This document shows, piece after piece, positions 10,760-22,204 of a stretch of DNA of 64,000 nucleotides. The stretch's first letter is position 1; each line of letters begins with the position of its first letter. The stretch is taken from the NCBI GenBank assembly GCA_029953675.1, contig JAMWBK010000003.1, positions 1,674,001-1,738,000 on the forward strand, in the 5' to 3' direction. The DNA is from Rhodosorus marinus. Taxonomy: Eukaryota; Rhodophyta; Stylonematophyceae; Stylonematales; Stylonemataceae. The position numbers were made by a program, and so were the translations under genes. The notes below the pieces were generated by a model that made no database searches, was not told where the DNA came from, and saw only the letters and a program-made list of their open reading frames with translations.

Positions 10760-12657
10760 TCAATACATACACGCCAAGAAGCAGAAGAAGTTTTTAAGCG
10801 CTGAAACGGACTTGTGACTCTTTTCAGCGGGAGGTAGCCCCGGCGGCTGAGCACTCAGAAGGATGTCTGACTTTGTCAAAAGCTTAACAGCCTCTCCGAA
10901 CAGGGCATTCTCCATGTCGACGCGGATTCGGTTTACTCTTTCACGCATTTCTGCTGTGTTAATCACATGACGATCGCCCAACTCCAACGCAAGCTCGCTG
11001 TAGACCATCGCAAGCGAATCCAGACTGTCGAAGAAAACCGTCATCCAAACCTCAGATTCACGCGAGATGGTCTCCGCCTCCAGTGATTCACTTAACAGCG
11101 AGCTCATCGTCGTGACAAAGAAAGCGCTCTAGCATGACAATCATAGACATGGAGAAAGACCGTGAGACAAGGAAGGAGAATGCCCGCTTGAGGCGGAAGC
11201 CGCGCTTCGAAAGTACTCGTTCTTCAACACGGGAACGATGGGAGTCGGGGGTCAGTCAAAATCCGTGACCAGACATTAAGAGAGGAGGACGCACGGTAGC
11301 AAAGACCTCATGGAGTTTCCGACCGTTTACGGTAGCGCTTGAACGATAAGAAAAGTATCTCCGCTCTCGTCAAGTTCCCTCTATAACCTGAATTATCCAA
11401 ATTTGTGATGATGGAATGTAGCTTTGGCTCCTATGCCTTCCTCCACTCGATGACGGCAGTGCAAAGCTTTGTAAAGCATGCGCGCTCAGCGAGATGAGAC
11501 CCGGACAAGCTAGCTCCAAGAAGCATGCTGCGGCAAGGGGTGATTTGGACGAGAAACCGTACCTGTCTGCATCTTCGGAAAACTTCTGCGTACATTTCTC
11601 CCTTCGAGCGTGCGATGGGAAGGTAAAACTGGCGCCGACTTCCAAGCCTGCTGAGCGGTTTGAACTCCCAATCCAGGGCGGCAAGCATAGCATCCTCCTT
11701 CTTCCTGGTGTTGATTAGTGCTTGGAACTTGGAGATCACCTCATCATCGGCCTCTTCTAGATTGTCGTCTCTATGCAAAACGCCTTCCGTCTCTTTTCTT
11801 CTGTTGACGCTGACAAGCTTAATCATTTCAGAGAGGCTTTCAATGCTAGTCGACATCATTGTAACTGGAGCAAAACGATACATTTGCAAGAGTAGAATCA
11901 GCTGTCACCCAGAAGCTCCTCGAGGTCGTTTTACATTACCTATTCGATCGGAAGCAAAGCTGTCATAGCCGTAGATCCGTTCAACCACCAGCCAAAGAAT
12001 GCAGCCGAAGCTTATGCTGGTAACTCTCAGAAAAGCTATTGAGGTCTGCTCATCGTTGATGTAGTCATAGCACACGATGAGTGCGCACGCAACACGCATC
12101 ATGACGAAGCTGTACTTGAAGGTCTTCAAGCTGGGAGATTGCTCAATGTACGAGCAAACCGTGTTAATCGTAAGCACCGATATAATTACTTCTGGCCAAT
12201 TGTACAAGTGAAGCACCCTGAGGGCGAATCTAACGATTCCAGAAAGCACTGTTTTTTCGTTTGGCATACACACGACAGGAATCAAAATCTTATCGTTTAG
12301 ATAGATCTTGAAGCGCCTCAGCAGGCTCCCCTCTGATGAGGCGGTAAAATGTATTGAGGGTCTACAAAGAAAGGAGACCATACCCGTAGCTGCAATAGTT
12401 CCAACACATCTCTGAACACCTTTCGTGGTGCTTTCACCGACTATAGGCTGCGCAACAACTTGGACCGTGATGAAGACCCAAATCGGTTGGTAGATATCAA
12501 CTCCAATGTCCTGCATGCTGATGAACACTAGTGCTATAGCTATAGCTGATGCGAAGAATAGCCGAAGGCAGAACCTCGCTCGCTCGGGTTTCAAACCCAG
12601 AAGCGTCCATACTCGAAGATCCAACTCCTCGAATGCCGTCCATAATCCTTCCAGCAT
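10760..12657 (-). CDS. integral membrane transporter of the ALMT / FUSC superfamily
   Basis: Proposed exons are 12657-11940, 11864-11563 and 11128-10760, giving 462 aa, close to plant aluminium-activated malate transporters (ALMT). The N-terminal half has about six hydrophobic segments. Between the second and third is WVFITVQVV followed by GESTTKGVQR, matching the 'WAVMTVVVVFE...GATLSKGLNR' arrangement of ALMT and the FUSC fold. The C-terminal half is soluble and helical, as in ALMT. The first intron (75 bp) keeps phase 1. The second is about 430 bp, and a small exon could be hidden in it. ALMT proteins are plasma-membrane or vacuolar anion channels; substrate unknown here. The frame is open upstream of ATG 12657, so an additional 5' exon is possible. 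Confidence 0.7.
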
Positions 12658-13555
12658 CTTTGAAGAGACAACTTCTCTATCCCCAAAGCCTTCCCGGGTC
12701 GTCGATGGAAATGGTCTATACCATCCTCCGTTTCGAAAGTGAGTTCAGTCAGCGGTCACTCCCAAACCTCTCAGCTCAAGTCTTCAAGCTCTACAGATGA
12801 TAAAAGAGGCGACGTTAGCCTCTATCAAACCAAGCAATCATATCTTTAGAAACTGACCTTCCCAACCCATACCAGAAACAGACCAGTCAAAGGCCCTCCT
12901 CCTCAGCTCGTTCTTGACGAAGACGACTAGAACGAGATGTTTCACAGAAAATCTAGGCAAAATTTTGTTCGGACAGAAACGAGTCTAACTATGGGAAAAG
13001 AGAGTCATCAATGCGACATACCTTCTGCTACCCACGTCGTCTTCCTCAAGGCATTGAGATCCTACTCCACCGGATCTTTTGAGAGTCGTCAGTTTTACTG
13101 ACATTCGCAAGCGAAGGAGCCAGCAATGGCGAATCAACATATGACCATGGACTTGAGTGGTAGTCCCGAAGGCGAGAGGTGGACACAGTCTCTAGCTACG
13201 GACCTTAGACGACTTCATGCGAAGCACCGAAGTGGTCTGTTTCACGCGAGCAGAGGTGTGGACTGACATAGCCTTGGCGAGGTGGTAAGAAAATCATTTC
13301 CACGATGGAGATGAGGGAATAGATTCTATTCCAGGTCAGGTTGACTGAGGAGCCACGGGCTTCCTGCAGTACGCTCGGATGTCGAAAGGGTTGCGTGCGC
13401 AGTTTGCTGCCGACGTTCCAGCAAAATTATCAACCGGGCGCTCGGCCATCTCAAGGGCTGGTTAGCATTTTCATGTTTCGAGGAGATTCGAAGCGGAACC
13501 CCAGAAGTTCTTTTATGGTAAATCTATTCTTTCTTAATAGGCAGGTTCCCGCGAT
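12658..13555. other. intergenic, no supported gene
   Basis: Short frames only. The first 130 bases stay open in the frame of the upstream membrane-protein gene on the minus strand and could be its 5' exon or leader. Nothing else is recognised. Confidence 0.5.
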
Positions 13556-14461
13556 CTACCTGTGTCTGTTTCTGTCGTTGGCCATTCCCCTATCGATACA
13601 GTAGAACTTGATATCTTTGCCATAGGTCTGGTAAAACTCCCTTCTCCATAGATGAATCTTATGCCTCAGTTCATCTCTCTGAAGATTGCTCACCGACGAC
13701 TTGGTCGCATGGAAGGTGCTGGACTCGAAATCGACCTGCTCATCTCCCCACCATGAACCAAATAGCCTCTGGAGCGTGCTATGATCGTCAATATCAACAA
13801 TGTGGTCATACTTGACCTTGTCGACTTGGCAGTAAGGTACCTGTGGCCATCCGTGCGGATCCTTTAAGCCCCTCACGTCGATGTACAGGGCCAGATTCTT
13901 CAGAAACAGCTCAAAGCTTGGAATGCGATAGTCCCAGATAAACGCTTGCGATATCCATGACCGGCTATAGAACTTGGGAGTGAACTTGTGAAGGTATAGG
14001 GATATCAACCGATCCAGCGGGTTCCGATAAACGAAAATCTTCGTGTAGTTGGTCGTTGGGAAGGACTGCTTAAATGGTCCAAAGTCCTTCTCGAATTGGT
14101 CAGCCTGCCTGTTCTGCTCATTCGATGGTACAGTATAACCCTTATGTCGCGACATGAAATTCCTGTACTCGTACTGCATTTTCGTAATTCCAGACTTGGG
14201 CGTAACGCAGATGTACAGCTTGTTGACCGGGTCAATAATTGGCCGTGGATAGATATTCCAGTCAAACGGTTCAAGCTCCCCAAGGTCTTCGTTGAGGTAG
14301 TCACAAAAGTCGGGCGACCCAAACGTACTCCTCACGGCCCTCGCGGCCGGTTGCAAACTCTTCGTCAAGGCCACAACCGCAAAAATCAACACCAAAGCTA
14401 GGCCCGCGAGCAAAAAAATCGCTCGCCGTCTTCCCGTAGCCTTGCCGCTGTTCCCCTTCAT
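13556..14461 (-). CDS. type II membrane carbohydrate sulfotransferase (sulfotransferase family 2), copy 1
   Basis: A single exon of 301 aa from the ATG at 14461 (the longer frame begins with GTG). A short cytosolic basic stretch (GRRRA) is followed by one signal anchor (about residues 13-33), then a lumenal catalytic domain. The PAPS 5'-phosphosulfate loop is recognisable as VTPKSGITKMQ and the 3'-phosphate site as VYRNPLDRLISLY, matching the HNK-1/chondroitin-4-O-sulfotransferase family. Conserved later blocks, DPHGWPQ and VDIDDH, are shared with copy 2 at 16304. The enzyme should sit in the Golgi and move sulfate from PAPS to a glycan; red algae make abundant sulfated galactans, so a wall or mucilage polysaccharide is a natural guess (inference). 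About 40-45% of residues appear shared with copy 2 by eye. Confidence 0.88.
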   Translation of the reverse strand: MKGNSGKATGRRRAIFLLAGLALVLIFAVVALTKSLQPAARAVRSTFGSPDFCDYLNEDLGELEPFDWNIYPRPIIDPVNKLYICVTPKSGITKMQYEYRNFMSRHKGYTVPSNEQNRQADQFEKDFGPFKQSFPTTNYTKIFVYRNPLDRLISLYLHKFTPKFYSRSWISQAFIWDYRIPSFELFLKNLALYIDVRGLKDPHGWPQVPYCQVDKVKYDHIVDIDDHSTLQRLFGSWWGDEQVDFESSTFHATKSSVSNLQRDELRHKIHLWRREFYQTYGKDIKFYCIDRGMANDRNRHR

Positions 14462-14689
14462 CTTTGCCAAAAAAAAATACCCCGCTGAAAACACAACGTC
14501 CCAAACAAAATCAAAAAAGCAACCAAAAATAGAAAACACTCAAAAGATCCTCAGTGAGCGCCTCCCTCCCCCGTCCCCTTCTCGTCTCCTTCCTTCCCCA
14601 CCCAAACTGTACGCATCAAGAGCGCGATCAAACCTCCATCGCCAACGCGCGACTTGACGAAGGACCGGTACCTGCCAAAGACCATCCGA

Positions 14690-14803
14690 GAGAATCCTCT
14701 AGACCTCTCACGTTGATATACAGGATCAGATTATTTGGGAAGATCTCAAAGCTTGGAATGCGGTAGTCCTAGATAAACACTTTCGATATCCATGCGCGAG
14801 CTT
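14690..14803 (-). pseudogene. decayed fragment of a sulfotransferase gene
   Basis: About 110 bp here match 13856-13963 of the neighbouring sulfotransferase at roughly 80% by eye. Shared stretches include CTCAAAGCTTGGAATGCG, GATAAACNCTTNCGATATCCATG and CCTCTCACGT/CCCCTCACGT. The + strand order is the same, so the fragment is in the same orientation. In the frame of the intact gene, CCAGATAAAC (Trp region) has become CTAGATAAAC, and nothing on either side extends the match. It is a relic of a third copy or of a partial duplication. 14804-16303 holds no gene I can support. Confidence 0.8.
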
Positions 14804-16303
14804 TACGCGACACCCAAACAATATTCCCAAAGAGCTTTCTTCTTCCTCAACCGGCCCAAAGAAAGAATACCAAGGCCGCTGGCCCTTAGTTGCGTGATGG
14901 CGTTAACATGACCGCCTTGATGATCTTTCTCGACCGTATGGTTCTTTTGAGTATGACTGTATGGAGCTGGAACGCTGCCTTAGAACTCTGGAGGCGTTCT
15001 GTCTGTGCTCGCCCTAGTGCGCCTGGACGAGCGGACCTCGGAATCTATATAAGCCGATCCGCTTCTTTCGGCTCTCTGCACATGGAATCATTTCCTTTAT
15101 AAAACCAACCAAAAACAAATATACTGTGTTGCTTCAAAATCACATAAATAGTTTCGCAATTACATAACCATTGCATAAATATTTCTTTCTTTCTTAATTA
15201 TTATTAACGATATCGAATAATTCAGTCCCTTTTTGCTCCGAAAATACTGCTTTTGGGAGCTCTCCCAAAAACATCTATATAAGTTTTAGAAAATTTCAAC
15301 AACCTTTTCTATTAAATTTTATCGAATAAAAATATCGTTTTGGAGGCCACTTTTTGTTGAAAAATCTATGACTAGAAGATGTAAAATGGAAATAATTTAG
15401 AGATCGGGTCGGATTGAGTAAATATTAAACTCTAGAAATAATTAGATACATATTGGTTCACGTTTTAGAGTTGTTTTTGGGCACTGCTGAGGCTTGTAGG
15501 ACTGAGTTGTTGGATCCGCGTTTCCTAGGCCGTGGAAAACGGCGATTGATAGGGAAAGATTGTGAGCAAGGCTAGGCTACAGAGGTGAGGTGGCTACAGG
15601 ACGTCAAACAGTTCACTCTGCAGCAATACATCTCCCCTGTCGTCTGCAAACTTGGAATCTATACTCAAAATCGATCTGGTGCAGAACACCAAGGACACGT
15701 ACAGCTCGATGAGATGGATGCCCAAGGTACCCCAGTGCTAGCTCCGTGAGCTGGGAAGGGAGGTTTTACAACAAAACGCTCTTGCCGCTCCGAAGTACTT
15801 GTTGCAGATGACAAGCTCCCGAACCACAAACATCGGCACGCTCTTGAAGCCGACTAGACGCATGCACACCTCCTGTAAAACATCGAACTTTCTCCCGCAA
15901 GTCCTTGCGCATCCGTTGTTGTCTTGTCGCCAGGATCTTTGGACGTCCAACCTTAAAGTCCATGCATGCTATGACAGCACAACTGCATACATCCTGAGCC
16001 CAAGCGCTGGACAAGATCAGAAATATCGTATTCTGCGAGTTAGACTTTCATCGTCACCTCCCGGGTGAGCCAGCGGAATCAGCTGAACAATGCGCTCGGA
16101 CCGATAGCGAGATCATATTCTTCTCCTATTTTGCTTCAGTTTAACATAGTCCTCTTTGTACAAACACCAGACCAAGAGTGTTGAATAAGTAAACTGGCGA
16201 AGGACCCCGTTTTGCTTTTCTTGACTTGATTTGTCCTCCATGGCCGATCCCGATCCGATTGCGCATCAGTTAAGATCGAGCTTACCATCAGCCGCGTTTC
16301 CCT

Positions 16304-17185
16304 TCAGAAAGCTCGATCCGTGTTGCCCTTGTTCCCTCGGTCTTTGCAGTAGTAGTCTATATCCCTCCAGTACGCGCCGGTGAAGCTGTCACGCCACAGC
16401 TCTACCTTCTCACGCAGCTGTATATGTGCTTGAGTGTGACCTGCCTTGGTTTTGGTCGCATGCGCAGTTCCCACTTCGAAGTCGATGTCCTTCTCACCCC
16501 AGTATGGAGCGAACAGCTCCGTAAGCGCCCGATGATCGTCGATGTCAACTTCCTTGTCATAGTGAAAGTTGTCTACTCGACAGTAGTCTACTTGAGGCCA
16601 TATATGCGGATCGTCCAGTCCGTGCATAATATAGTAGTACAAATTCTTCAGCAGCAGATCTACGCTGGGAACGCGAAAGTCATTTATGAACACCATCGAC
16701 ACCCAAGACTGACTGTAGCGCTCGTCTGTAAACTTGTCCTGCCAGAGAGATATGAACCTGTCCACCGGATTCCTATAAATAAAGATCTTGGTAAAGTTTG
16801 ACGCCGGGAACGAGTGCTCAATTGGGCCATACAAGTCGACAAACTTATCCTGCTCCTTATTCTGGGCGTTGGCAGGAACTTTATAGCCTCGTTCCCTCGA
16901 CAGATAAGCCTTGAACTCTGCTTGTATTTTGGTGATCCCCGCTTTTGGAGTAACACAAATATACAGCTTGTTCTTGTGGTCAATAACCGGTCTTTGGTAT
17001 TTATTATACGCGGGATAAGTGTGCTTCTCAACCGAATCGAGAGAGGTATAGTCGCAAAAGTCAGTTACGCCCGATCCCTTCCAAGTCAGGACTAGTCGAA
17101 AAACCCCAGCAGCAACAACCACAATCGTAACGATCAAAGCTGCATTCAAGGCCACGTCGACCTTGATCTTACTTTTTCGCTTCAT
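16304..17185 (-). CDS. type II membrane carbohydrate sulfotransferase (sulfotransferase family 2), copy 2
   Basis: A single exon of 293 aa. A Lys/Arg-rich N-terminus (MKRKSKIK) and a signal anchor at about residues 10-30 precede the catalytic domain. The PAPS-binding motifs are TPKAGITKIQ (5' site) and IYRNPVDRFISLW (3' site). VDIDDHRAL, DPHIWPQ and the C-terminal WRDSF/YCKDRG blocks are common to copy 1, 1.8 kb away in the same orientation, so the two are tandem paralogues. Divergence between them is high, so the duplication is old. Acceptor glycan unknown. The + strand at 17190-17560 is C/A-rich, the leader type seen before other minus-strand genes. Confidence 0.88.
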   Translation of the reverse strand: MKRKSKIKVDVALNAALIVTIVVVAAGVFRLVLTWKGSGVTDFCDYTSLDSVEKHTYPAYNKYQRPVIDHKNKLYICVTPKAGITKIQAEFKAYLSRERGYKVPANAQNKEQDKFVDLYGPIEHSFPASNFTKIFIYRNPVDRFISLWQDKFTDERYSQSWVSMVFINDFRVPSVDLLLKNLYYYIMHGLDDPHIWPQVDYCRVDNFHYDKEVDIDDHRALTELFAPYWGEKDIDFEVGTAHATKTKAGHTQAHIQLREKVELWRDSFTGAYWRDIDYYCKDRGNKGNTDRAF

Positions 17186-19311
17186 AATATCTCACAAGAA
17201 AACCCAAAACCACCCTCCACACAAAGCAAAACAAACGAAAACAAACCCAAACGAGTCTCCCGTCCCCACAAGAACAACAATACCTCTACGCGCGAAAAAA
17301 ACAATCCCACCGTTCCACACAAACGCAATTCTCAAAAATCAAATCTAAAGCACGAAGATTGTACATCAAAACCTTGACCATCCTCTCCTCCCTCCTCAAC
17401 CACCACTCCCACTCAAAGTCTCCATCGCGCAGTCAAGATCCTCATCAAGTCGTCCCATTCCGAAACAATTCAAACCATTTCGATTTCAATCATTTTAAAA
17501 ACAAACAAAAAAACAACATATCCACTCCAACCAAAAAGGCCCGCCGCAACTTATAAAGTTATTAATTTCCAGCGCCAAAATCTCACCCCTTTTTCAATTC
17601 CGTTCTTTTTGTACAAAATCTCTCCTTATGAACCTTGGAAGTGGGAAATCATGGACTTTAGTCAAACACGAATATTTCTCCCCCTCCCCCCCCCCTTTCC
17701 CACATCAACTTAGCAGCAACTAAAAACAAATCATATTTCAATAAATAAATAAGAAAATTATTACAAAATACTGTACCCTAATTATAATAACCAAAAATTA
17801 TATGTATTCACCGCTTACAGAGATCTTGCTTCTAAAAATATTTATTAAATTATAAGACAACGATGGAATAAATATATCTGAAAAGAAAGAGACGACCACA
17901 CAAAAATCTATCAAAAACTTCATATTTATAATTTATATGTACGTTTCTTTTCAAATAATTAGCTCGCATCAGTCTATAAAGCAGTCAATATCATGCGCAT
18001 ACCCAATATAGTTTAAGAAAGATTTCATGATTGAATAAAATAGAATATTTTCATGAAACTTATTTTTGATTCTGCCACAGAAAATTCCTGGCAGGCGGGG
18101 GGGAGGGGGGGGTAATGGTCTCTTGAAATATTCAGAAGTAAATATTAAGGAATATTTGTGAGGAGTATTTTTGTATTTTTGTTTTGGTAAATTTTGCTCT
18201 GAAATTTATTTATTTTTTCGTTCGTTTTTTTTAATGTCGCTTGAGAATTTTGTTTTGTTTTATTTTTGAGAGGTGAAAATGCGTTTTGTTGTTTTGAAAT
18301 AATTACTATGGCCAAATTTTTGTTCTTTTGGCCATGTGGCCAATGTTTGCTTTTGGGGATTGACGTAATGGCACTGAAGGAGCCGATCGTCTTGACCACT
18401 TGGGAAATCGAAACAACCCCAAGCGGATATGTTCATAGGGCATTGAAACGGGAGCCACACACACCGTTTGACTAGTTCAGCTGTGGAAACACTCAACGGA
18501 TAGTTACCCGCATTCTCATATTGTAATGATCGAGTTTCCCCGACCCCGCGCACGACCTGAAGGTGTCTGCTGTAGTGTACGTCTACAGGTTGCTTACCGC
18601 GACTCGTCTAATGCTCGTGTCGGGGGTTGGTAGGCTGTAACCGTAGCATTTACTGGACACTTGCCTAGCACAACACTGGTTCTATCACTATCTAATGGAA
18701 AAATTCAGGGTAACCAGGCTACCGGGGTCGTCGGTCAAAAGAAAGCAACGGTTGCCTACTTATTGGACAGCTGTCCCTGCGCTATTTCTGGATGTGAGGT
18801 CTCAGGTCAATGTTCGGCTGAGCGAAAGTATGCTCGAACTGGGCCAGAATCTCTGGAGGTGCAACACTTACTTGAGACTCTACTGTATTGCACATCTCGA
18901 CGGAGTAAGGGTATAACAACATCCAGATCCATGTGGACACCTGGGACACACCCCTTGCGGTTCCAACTCTGGGAAGTCTTTTAGGGGATCTCAGAGCGAC
19001 TTAGAAGAAGAGTTTAGATGATAGAGTTTTTTCTGTCACGCAAAAACAGTTTGAAAGAAAGAGGCGAAGCCGTTTCTTAAACTGTGGTAGCATGGGAAAT
19101 CCATCTTTCAAGCTAGTTTCGTTTCTTTTAAATCGTATAATGATGGCCTTTCAGTCGAAGTGGAGTCTACTTGACTGTGAATAGGTAGGCTGTAGCGGAG
19201 ACGAGTCAATGTAGGATGTTCTCAGTGCTTAGTTAGATCCTGCGTTGAAGATGCTGATCTGTTCCTAGATGGATAGAGCTCTCTGCGGGTTTCACGGTCA
19301 GAAATCCATTA
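17186..19311. other. intergenic: C/A-rich leader, homopolymer runs, A/T-rich DNA
   Basis: 17186-17560 is the leader of the sulfotransferase. 17680-17697 is a C-run and 18095-18113 a G-run. 17700-18300 is A/T-rich with no gene. An ATG at 18309 opens a 55-codon frame (MAKFLFFWPCGQ...) behind a G/T-rich leader, the only hint of a gene; I give it little weight. 18814-18915 is one copy of a dispersed repeat (see 63255). Confidence 0.5.
18814..18915 (+). repeat. dispersed repeat, copy A
   Basis: About 100 bp matches 63255-63350 at about 70% by eye and in the same order: TATGCTCG, then CCAGAATCTCTGGAGGTGCAACAC, then TATTGCACATC, then GGAGTAAGGGTATA. No coding potential is shared, so this is probably a relic of a mobile element. 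Confidence 0.6.
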
Positions 19312-19505
19312 TTAAACAACGCGCAGGCAGCATTTTAATCTCGATCAGTACTTGCAGGGTGAAAGTTTGGCACGGGATTGTACCAAGATGTGAGCGTATT
19401 GCCTAGCGTTAAACGACGTGCAGGCAGCATTTTAATCTCGATCAGTACTTGCAGGGTGAAGGTTTGGAACGGGATTGTACCAAGATGTGAGCGTATTGCC
19501 TAGCC
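19312..19505. repeat. 97-bp tandem duplication
   Basis: Two adjacent copies, 19312-19408 and 19409-19505, differ at only about five positions. Both contain GCAGGCAGCATTTTAATC and end GCGTATTGCCTAGC. This is a recent duplication with no frame. Confidence 0.95.
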
Positions 19506-19665
19506 CTTGGTCAAATGCGCTGACACCAATGCTGCTACTACAAGCAATAATCGATCCGCTCGTCCATCGAGTTTTTGCTGCATTGCCAACAGTTAAATCT
19601 AATAAACAGGCGCCAAAAATTTACAACTCACGCGCTCGCACTCTAGTCAGTGCTGCTTGCGGCAG

Positions 19666-21178
19666 CTAGGTTTTCGGCTCGAGTGATTCGCTATCGAGCA
19701 GATGCGAGGTGTCGCTCATTCGCAAAGGTCCAGGTCCCGCTCTCGTCTTGATGAAGTACTGAACAGAATTTTCCCTCGTTCCAACTTTTCCCAAGACATG
19801 CTCACCGGCTGCGCTGAGAGGTTTGGACGGTTCATCTCGACCAATGATTGACGGAGACGAGCTGTCCACTTCCGCTGCTGATAGCCTGGGAGGGAAACAC
19901 CTAAGCATCAGGTTTGACAATTCGTTGATATCCTCCTGTTGGCAGAGAAGAACAGCATTCGGTCCAGCATCAAAGGTGTATGCAGCACGAATCTAAAGAA
20001 ATCAAGTCAGTACTGATCTGCGGAAGGGGGACTGGAATTCGTCCCAGCTGGAGACCATCCATTCCTACCTGATTGGAGTACGCGTTAAACTCCTCGACAG
20101 CTGAGATGATGGCCTTCGAAGTCTCGTTGAGGTAGAAAATAGGCGGCTCGGTATCTAAACAAACCGCATGGAACTGGTTACTGTCTTTCATCGTCAGTCT
20201 CGCCATTGTATTGAAATCCATCCGCTTGATCGCTTCCTCCATCGCTGTTATATGATCATCTACTATTGAAAGCGCTCGATACTAGATCCGCCACCAATAC
20301 ACGATCAGAGCTGCGTTCACGATAACCACAAAGAAATCATTCTATGACTACAATGGCTGCAGCCTACCTTAAGTAATTCGCTGCTTTCTACTGAGTTTCT
20401 CATCCCTTTCGTACTGCTAGTTGTCTTTTTCTGGTCCGACACGACGCAGACAAGTATTCTAACCTCCGGCCAGTACATATCATCCACAATCTACGTGACC
20501 AGCAGGAGCGCACAAAATTAGGCGCAGCGGTGGGAAGCTTTGCATCTAGAGCTTCGAGCAGGTGTTGGTTTAGCATACCTGCTCCGCTACGCTGTCCGAT
20601 CCGTCCACGAGACTTCCCTTGTTCCACTTCACAAAGCCTGAATCTAAACTTCGACATGCTGATCCAGATCCCCTTCGAGCGATACTAGAAAGCTCCCCAG
20701 GGAAAGTTTCCTTGTACTGGATGAGCTCAGCTACAGTGTACACTGAAAAAGGTTGAAATATGTTACGTCAGTCCCACAATGCTCCACCCTCTATTCGGAG
20801 ACTGAGTATGGGAATACCTAGACAGGCCAATCCCGCTGCAGAAGAGGCCAAGCCTGCAGCTGTTGGGAAATTGTTCACTGAAGCAATCCTGAACCCAAGG
20901 TTGCGGAACTCGGGCCTGCTTCTACTTCGAAGTTCATCGAGCACGAATCGTATTCTCAAGTTCGCATCCACATCCAGCTCCTCCCCGTTTAACCACATAC
21001 GAATCGAAGAGTCGTGCTCATACCAAGCCACCGTCGTGGTTGTTCTCAGCGACTCCTGGTGAAGCGTGATGCTCAGCGAAGAGTTCAGCGGTATGATCAG
21101 ATCCTCGTCAAGCTTTCCCCAATACTTGATCAACGCTATGTTCACAGGGGCTGTACACGTAACCATTCTTCTCTCCAT
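19666..21178 (-). CDS. MVD: mevalonate diphosphate decarboxylase
   Basis: This enzyme catalyses the ATP-dependent decarboxylation of mevalonate 5-diphosphate to isopentenyl diphosphate, the last step of the mevalonate pathway. The exons are 21178-20818, 20742-20579, 20490-20368, 20281-20069 and 19992-19666, giving 395 aa (human 400), with every junction in phase. Hallmarks: [11 protein letters not shown] at the start, LNSSLSITL, the GHMP-kinase phosphate loop [30 protein letters not shown] and DAGPNA. The C-terminus has the expected GPGP motif. The ATG at 21178 gives [13 protein letters not shown], in register with animal and fungal enzymes, with no obvious targeting peptide, so it is cytosolic or peroxisomal. 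Confidence 0.96.
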
Positions 21179-22204
21179 CTTTCCAAATCCTTGCCAATGC
21201 AAACTACCGAAAAACAGAAAGAAGGTCAGACATACCCAAGATGCAATCAGCAGAAGACTTCCTTTCAAAGCGCATCCGATCCACACAGGGGTGTGTTGCG
21301 TCGTCAACTACACTTCGGGAACCGATAGGGGTAGGTCTGCAGGATGAAGGAGACCAAAAACGTATCTTCAACCGGAATATGCGTAGGAACGGTCGCTATC
21401 TAGTACATATAGACGATTCAGCTCAGTAATGAGTACTCTAATCATCGTCAACATCATAGTGTTCCCAGCAACATCGCCCGGTTCTGGGTGCTGGTTCAAC
21501 ACCCCAGGGCGCTTAGGACGGACCGATTCGGCTACGGAAGAGGCTGAAAATCTATATGCTGCTCAGTAAATAAGGTGGAATACAGAAGAAGAACAGATTG
21601 ATGCAACACACAGTCCTCAACGTTCGTCCATTTATCTCACATCATCCAAGCCATCTGTACGGACATGGAACATATCAAGAATACCGGATCCGTTTCGGTT
21701 GCTAAAACGAGAAATGTTAATCCCGTGTCTAAAAGTAGTTATTTTCTTCATCCATTAATTGTGCAGTAATAATTGAGGGGTGAGGGGAAAGAGTGTCGAG
21801 AAAATTTTGTCCCACCCCACTTGGGACAGAACCAAGCAGACTTAGCTTGACGGTGGGATCAAGTACGACAACGATCGGCCAATCGACTTTCCATGAATCC
21901 TAATATCTCAAGTATGGACCCTTCCTGTCTGCATTCAGTGGAGACTTCGGCCTTCGAGCTGTTCCTTCCCTGCGAGTGCAATGCCTCCTCGCAGCGATCC
22001 ATTTAGCAGCTACGTTGTTGGGTATATAGTTTTCGGCTCTGAGCGATTACCGCATAAGGAATTGTTATATATTATCTCTGCTTGTACGTGAACAAGCAGT
22101 TGACGTGAAGCTGGTTTTCTATCTCAGTGTACTTTCCTCCGGAGGGTCCAAACTTTGGAATGGAAAGCACAAACAGATCATCTAATGTACGCTCAGTAGG
22201 GAGC
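21179..22204. other. intergenic, no supported gene
   Basis: Only short frames antisense to the decarboxylase or in unstructured sequence. No repeat or RNA gene is seen. Confidence 0.5.

Noticed and set aside
15738-16014. Third sulfotransferase pseudogene on the minus strand
   Set aside because: No PAPS-binding motif or alignable block with the two intact copies could be found in any frame.
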